Positions 61,234 to 64,000 of a stretch of DNA of 64,000 bases are shown here, one piece after another (the first letter of the stretch is position 1; each line of letters starts with the position of its first letter). A model generated the notes under the pieces. The model ran no database searches. It was not told where the DNA came from and saw nothing but the letters and a program-made list of their open reading frames with translations. Source of the stretch: Bathynomus jamesi (Eukaryota; Arthropoda; Malacostraca; Isopoda; Cirolanidae); NCBI GenBank assembly GCA_023014485.1, contig JAJOZX010012298.1:45105-109104 (forward strand), in the 5' to 3' direction. The position numbers and the translations under genes were made by a program.

Positions 61234-63506
61234 CAACTATGATATCGGACCACAACATCATTGAAATAATAACTAATATAAAGGCAACAGGAAAGGAAAG
61301 AACACGCACAACAGAAAGAAGCAAATTCGAATTTTTTAATTTTCACTCTAAAGCTATAAACTGGGAAGATGTTACATCCAGTATGGAAGCAACCATTTTC
61401 GAGGCCAAGACAACGGAGGAGATGCTAATGACTTTAGAGGAGAAGACGTTAGAAATTGTGAAAAAACATGTCCCAAAAATACAACAAAGAGGAAAGAGAA
61501 ACAGGTTCGAGAGACAAAAGAGGGCATTGTCTCGAAAAAGAAAAAGAGTGACTGCAAAATTAAGTAACTGTAAAGATAACAACATCAGAAAAATATTAAA
61601 TGATAAACTGCAAAGTATCGATGACGTCATTCAGGAACTAATTGAGAAGCATACAGAAAAAGACGACGACGACGCTATAGAAGCGATAAAGGCTAACTCA
61701 AAGTACTTCTATAATTTCGCAAAAAGAAAGTCGAAAAACCATGCGACTATCGGACCTTTAAAATGAAGAACAGTATTTATCTGATGATCTAACAGAAGTA
61801 TGAAATATTAAGAGCTCAGTACGAATCATCTTTCAGTATCCCAAAAACTGACAAACTGATATGCGATAGAAACGCGTTTTTTGAAGAACTAAAGGGGAAA
61901 GTATAACGGACTTCGACTTTACGACGGAGATATTACACAAGCATAGGGAAACTAAAAACACACTCAGCGGCAGGACCGGATAAATGGAATGCCACACGAT
62001 CAAAAACTGCAAGAATGCAATCGCCCCTATATGGATATGGAGACGATCACTAACACAGGGAAATACCGGGCATCCTGAAGCGCGAACATAGTCCCAGTAT
62101 ATAAAGGAGGAGATCGATCCGAGGCCAAAAACTATAGGCCAGAGTCGCTTACATCTCATCTCACTAAAATATTTGAAAGAATAGTTAGACAGAAAATCTA
62201 CGACTTTTTGGAAACTCAGAAAAAAATAAATGATAACCAACATGGGTTTAGGTCAGGCAGATCATGCCTATCACAACTAATGGACCACTACAACAACATT
62301 ATTGATGTACTTGAAAGTAATGAAAACTATGATGTACTATATACAGACTATGCTAAAGCGTTCGACAAGTGTGACTGAAATATATGGGAATAACAGGAAA
62401 AGTAGGGAAATGGATATATAATTTCATTAGTGAGCGGCGGCAAGTCGTTACAGTACAAGGAGTATCTTCATCAGAATCAGAGGTCCTCAGCTCAGTACCA
62501 CAAGGAACAGTATTAACTCCACTACTCTTCATAATCATGCTAACTGACATAGATGAGGACGTTACCAGAGACAGCACAGTAACATCCTTTGCGGATGACA
62601 CAAAGATCAGTAGAAAAATAAGAAACCCAGAAGATATAGGATCTCTACAAACCGACATAAACAGAATCTACAAATGGACGGAAGACAACAATATGAAGTT
62701 TAACACCGAGAAAATTCAGCTGTTACGGTACGGAAAAAGAGAAGACCTAAAATCCATGGTTGTAATGACAGATGATGCGAAATTTGAAACACAAAATAAG
62801 ATAGCAGTAAACAGAGGAAAGAGAATAACGGGGCAGATATTGAGAACCTTTAAACGAAAGGATAGGAATGTAATGATTCCTCTACTGAAAACCCTGATCA
62901 TACCCAAATTGGAATACTGCTCGGTCCTAACATCCCCATATAAAAAGAAGACATTAGACAGCTGAAGGGATCCAGAGAAGCTTCACAGCCAAGACGAACG
63001 GGTGCAAAGAACTAAATTACTGGGAAAGATTACGCGAACTCGACCTATATTCACTGGAAAGGAGAAGAGAGAGATACACCATTATTTACACTTGGAAAAT
63101 AATGGAGAAACTAGTCCCTAATCTTACTCTGAATCTATAACTCCCCCAAACAACGGTGCAAAGTAGAAACGGTAGACTGTGTCGTATTCCCAAATTAAAG
63201 GCGAGACAGGGAACATCCTTAACCCTGAAAGAAAATAGTTTTGTGGTGAGAGGACCAAAACTGTTTAATCAGCTGTCCAAAGACCTAAGAAACACGAAGG
63301 GAGTTTCAGTGGACATCTTCAAAAGAAGATTGGACGTCTGGCTCAGAACAATCCCCGATGAGCATGGCGTACCTGGCTATGTGAGGTGAAGAGCACAAGA
63401 AACCAAACACTACTTCACCAGGCCAACTCGAGAGGAGGGGCGACAAGCTTGACCTTCGCGAAATGAGGAATCATCGCGCGGAACCTTTGTAAGGTTGCAA
63501 GGTAAG

Positions 63507-63508
<2 letters not shown>
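61231..63508 (+). mobile_element. LINE (CR1-group-like), 5' truncated and frameshifted
   Basis: On the plus strand: the end of the endonuclease (MISDHNIIEI), a long Lys-rich linker (RFERQKRALSRKRKRVTAKL), YFYNFAKRKSKNHATIGPLK, then after frameshifts the RT: NYRPESLTSHLTKIFERIV, GFRSGRSCLSQLMDHYN, YTDYAKAFDKC, SSVPQGTVLTPLLFIIMLTD and TSFADDTKISRKIRNPE (FADD box), and the thumb. The C-terminus is NGRLCRIPKLKARQGTSLTL to WLRTIPDEHGVPGYVR (63156-63389). The 3' UTR ends gcaaggtaaggtgtatatat into (TA)n. Stops near 61765, 62380 and 62965 make it inactive. Confidence 0.87.

Positions 63509-63509
<1 letters not shown>

Positions 63510-63588
<79 letters not shown>
63510..63588. repeat. (TA)n microsatellite at a LINE 3' end
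   Basis: About 38 TA units with two small interruptions. Confidence 0.92.
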
Positions 63589-63591
<3 letters not shown>

Positions 63592-64000
63592 ACACATACT
63601 TTTAATAAAAAGGCAGCACCCGTGTTATTTGTTTCGAGTGTATAAAGCATTTTATTGAACCCAATTTTTCAAATGAAACCTTAATAATTATACACCGTGT
63701 TCATATTCATTTACTCTATTAGAATTCAAGTTAAAAAAAACAACTTTAAACCATGCCTCCAAACCGGAGTGGGTTCGACTTCATGATGCTAGTAATAATA
63801 GTCCTGGAGTTAGCGTATATGGGCCGCATTACAGAATTGGCCTAAACGCTGCGCCAGTCCCCGACCCATCACTGATCATTATAATAATAATTATAATAAT
63901 TACGTTTCAAAGAAAGGAAAGGGTCTTTAATATCAGCAATTAAAGTTTCACTATATCGTAATACATTTTAACGTTACCTGACTATGCCTTGTGCACTAAT
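63589..64000. other. No gene seen
   Basis: Mixed composition, with (ATA/ATT)n-like runs near 63880-63900. A short gggttcgactt at 63771 resembles a pol III B-box, but no A-box was found upstream. Confidence 0.4.

Noticed and set aside
63765..63790. Pol III B-box-like gggttcgactt as a tRNA or SINE
   Set aside because: No A-box at a suitable distance and no cloverleaf.

Overview
The window is nuclear DNA of an invertebrate animal, most likely an arthropod and perhaps a crustacean. The sequence shows spliced genes with GT-AG introns, a very AT-rich background with many (TA)n tracts, and a dense mix of mariner/Tc1, hAT, LINE and Penelope-like elements. No bacterial features (operons, Shine-Dalgarno sites, CRISPR) are present. 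The arthropod placement is an inference from the kinds of LINE and mariner protein seen and from short TTAGG-like stretches; it is not proven.

Host genes are few and lie on the minus strand. At 1857-2006 is a first exon matching the winged-helix start of HOP2 (PSMC3IP), a meiotic recombination factor. The rest of the host content is a cluster of three related secreted C-type-lectin-domain (CTLD) genes, recognised here by conserved exon boundaries, phases and CTLD signatures. Gene B has exons at 56934-57246, 53210-53260, 39855-39976, 39234-39343 and 38491-38648. Gene A has exons at 21512-21827, 11867-11984, 10998-11106 and 10164-10315, with one linker exon not found. Gene C is partial, with exons at 22900-23039 and 22655-22811. 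The architecture is signal peptide, a Cys-containing N-terminal region, a Pro/Thr linker and then a CTLD split over three exons. Introns reach 13 kb because they are packed with transposons. Genes A and B each carry small indels that break the frame as assembled, so they are either decaying or contain assembly errors.

Nearly everything else is mobile. Layout: 0-4.5 kb, HOP2 exon, a long palindrome and a deleted mariner; 4.5-9.5 kb, a LINE fragment, a nearly complete multi-exon hAT transposon with GGACC-type subterminal arrays, and an intact DD41D-type mariner; 10-12 kb, CTLD exons with two small hATs; 12.5-16.1 kb, a chain of SINE, MITE, LINE, Penelope-like element and palindrome, each separated by (TA)n; 17.7-21.3 kb, a small hAT with perfect target duplication, a Tc1 relic, and a hAT inside a 5S-rRNA-like sequence; 23-31.6 kb, several deleted mariners and an unrecognised repeated protein family broken by a LINE; 32.3-34.5 kb, a Jockey-like LINE and a second LINE fragment; 35-37.4 kb, two deleted mariners and a second 5S-like sequence; 42.6-49.2 kb, two CR1-like LINEs head to tail, one nearly full length with an esterase-type ORF1, bounded by (GA)n; 49.6-52 kb, a nearly complete copy of the unrecognised protein family; 52.6-57 kb, a Penelope relic, a LINE with a nested hAT, and an unusual iteron-bearing MITE; 57.7-63.6 kb, three 3' ends of one LINE family, a mariner with a single stop codon and another deleted hAT.

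The most interesting signals are: a splice-acceptor-like tract just upstream of the transposase ATG in most mariner elements that keep this end; the unrecognised two-copy protein family with RNase-H-like motifs; the in-frame 15-bp repeat expansion within a CTLD exon of gene C; the LINE bounded by (GA)n at both ends; and a MITE with iterons plus a long internal hairpin.
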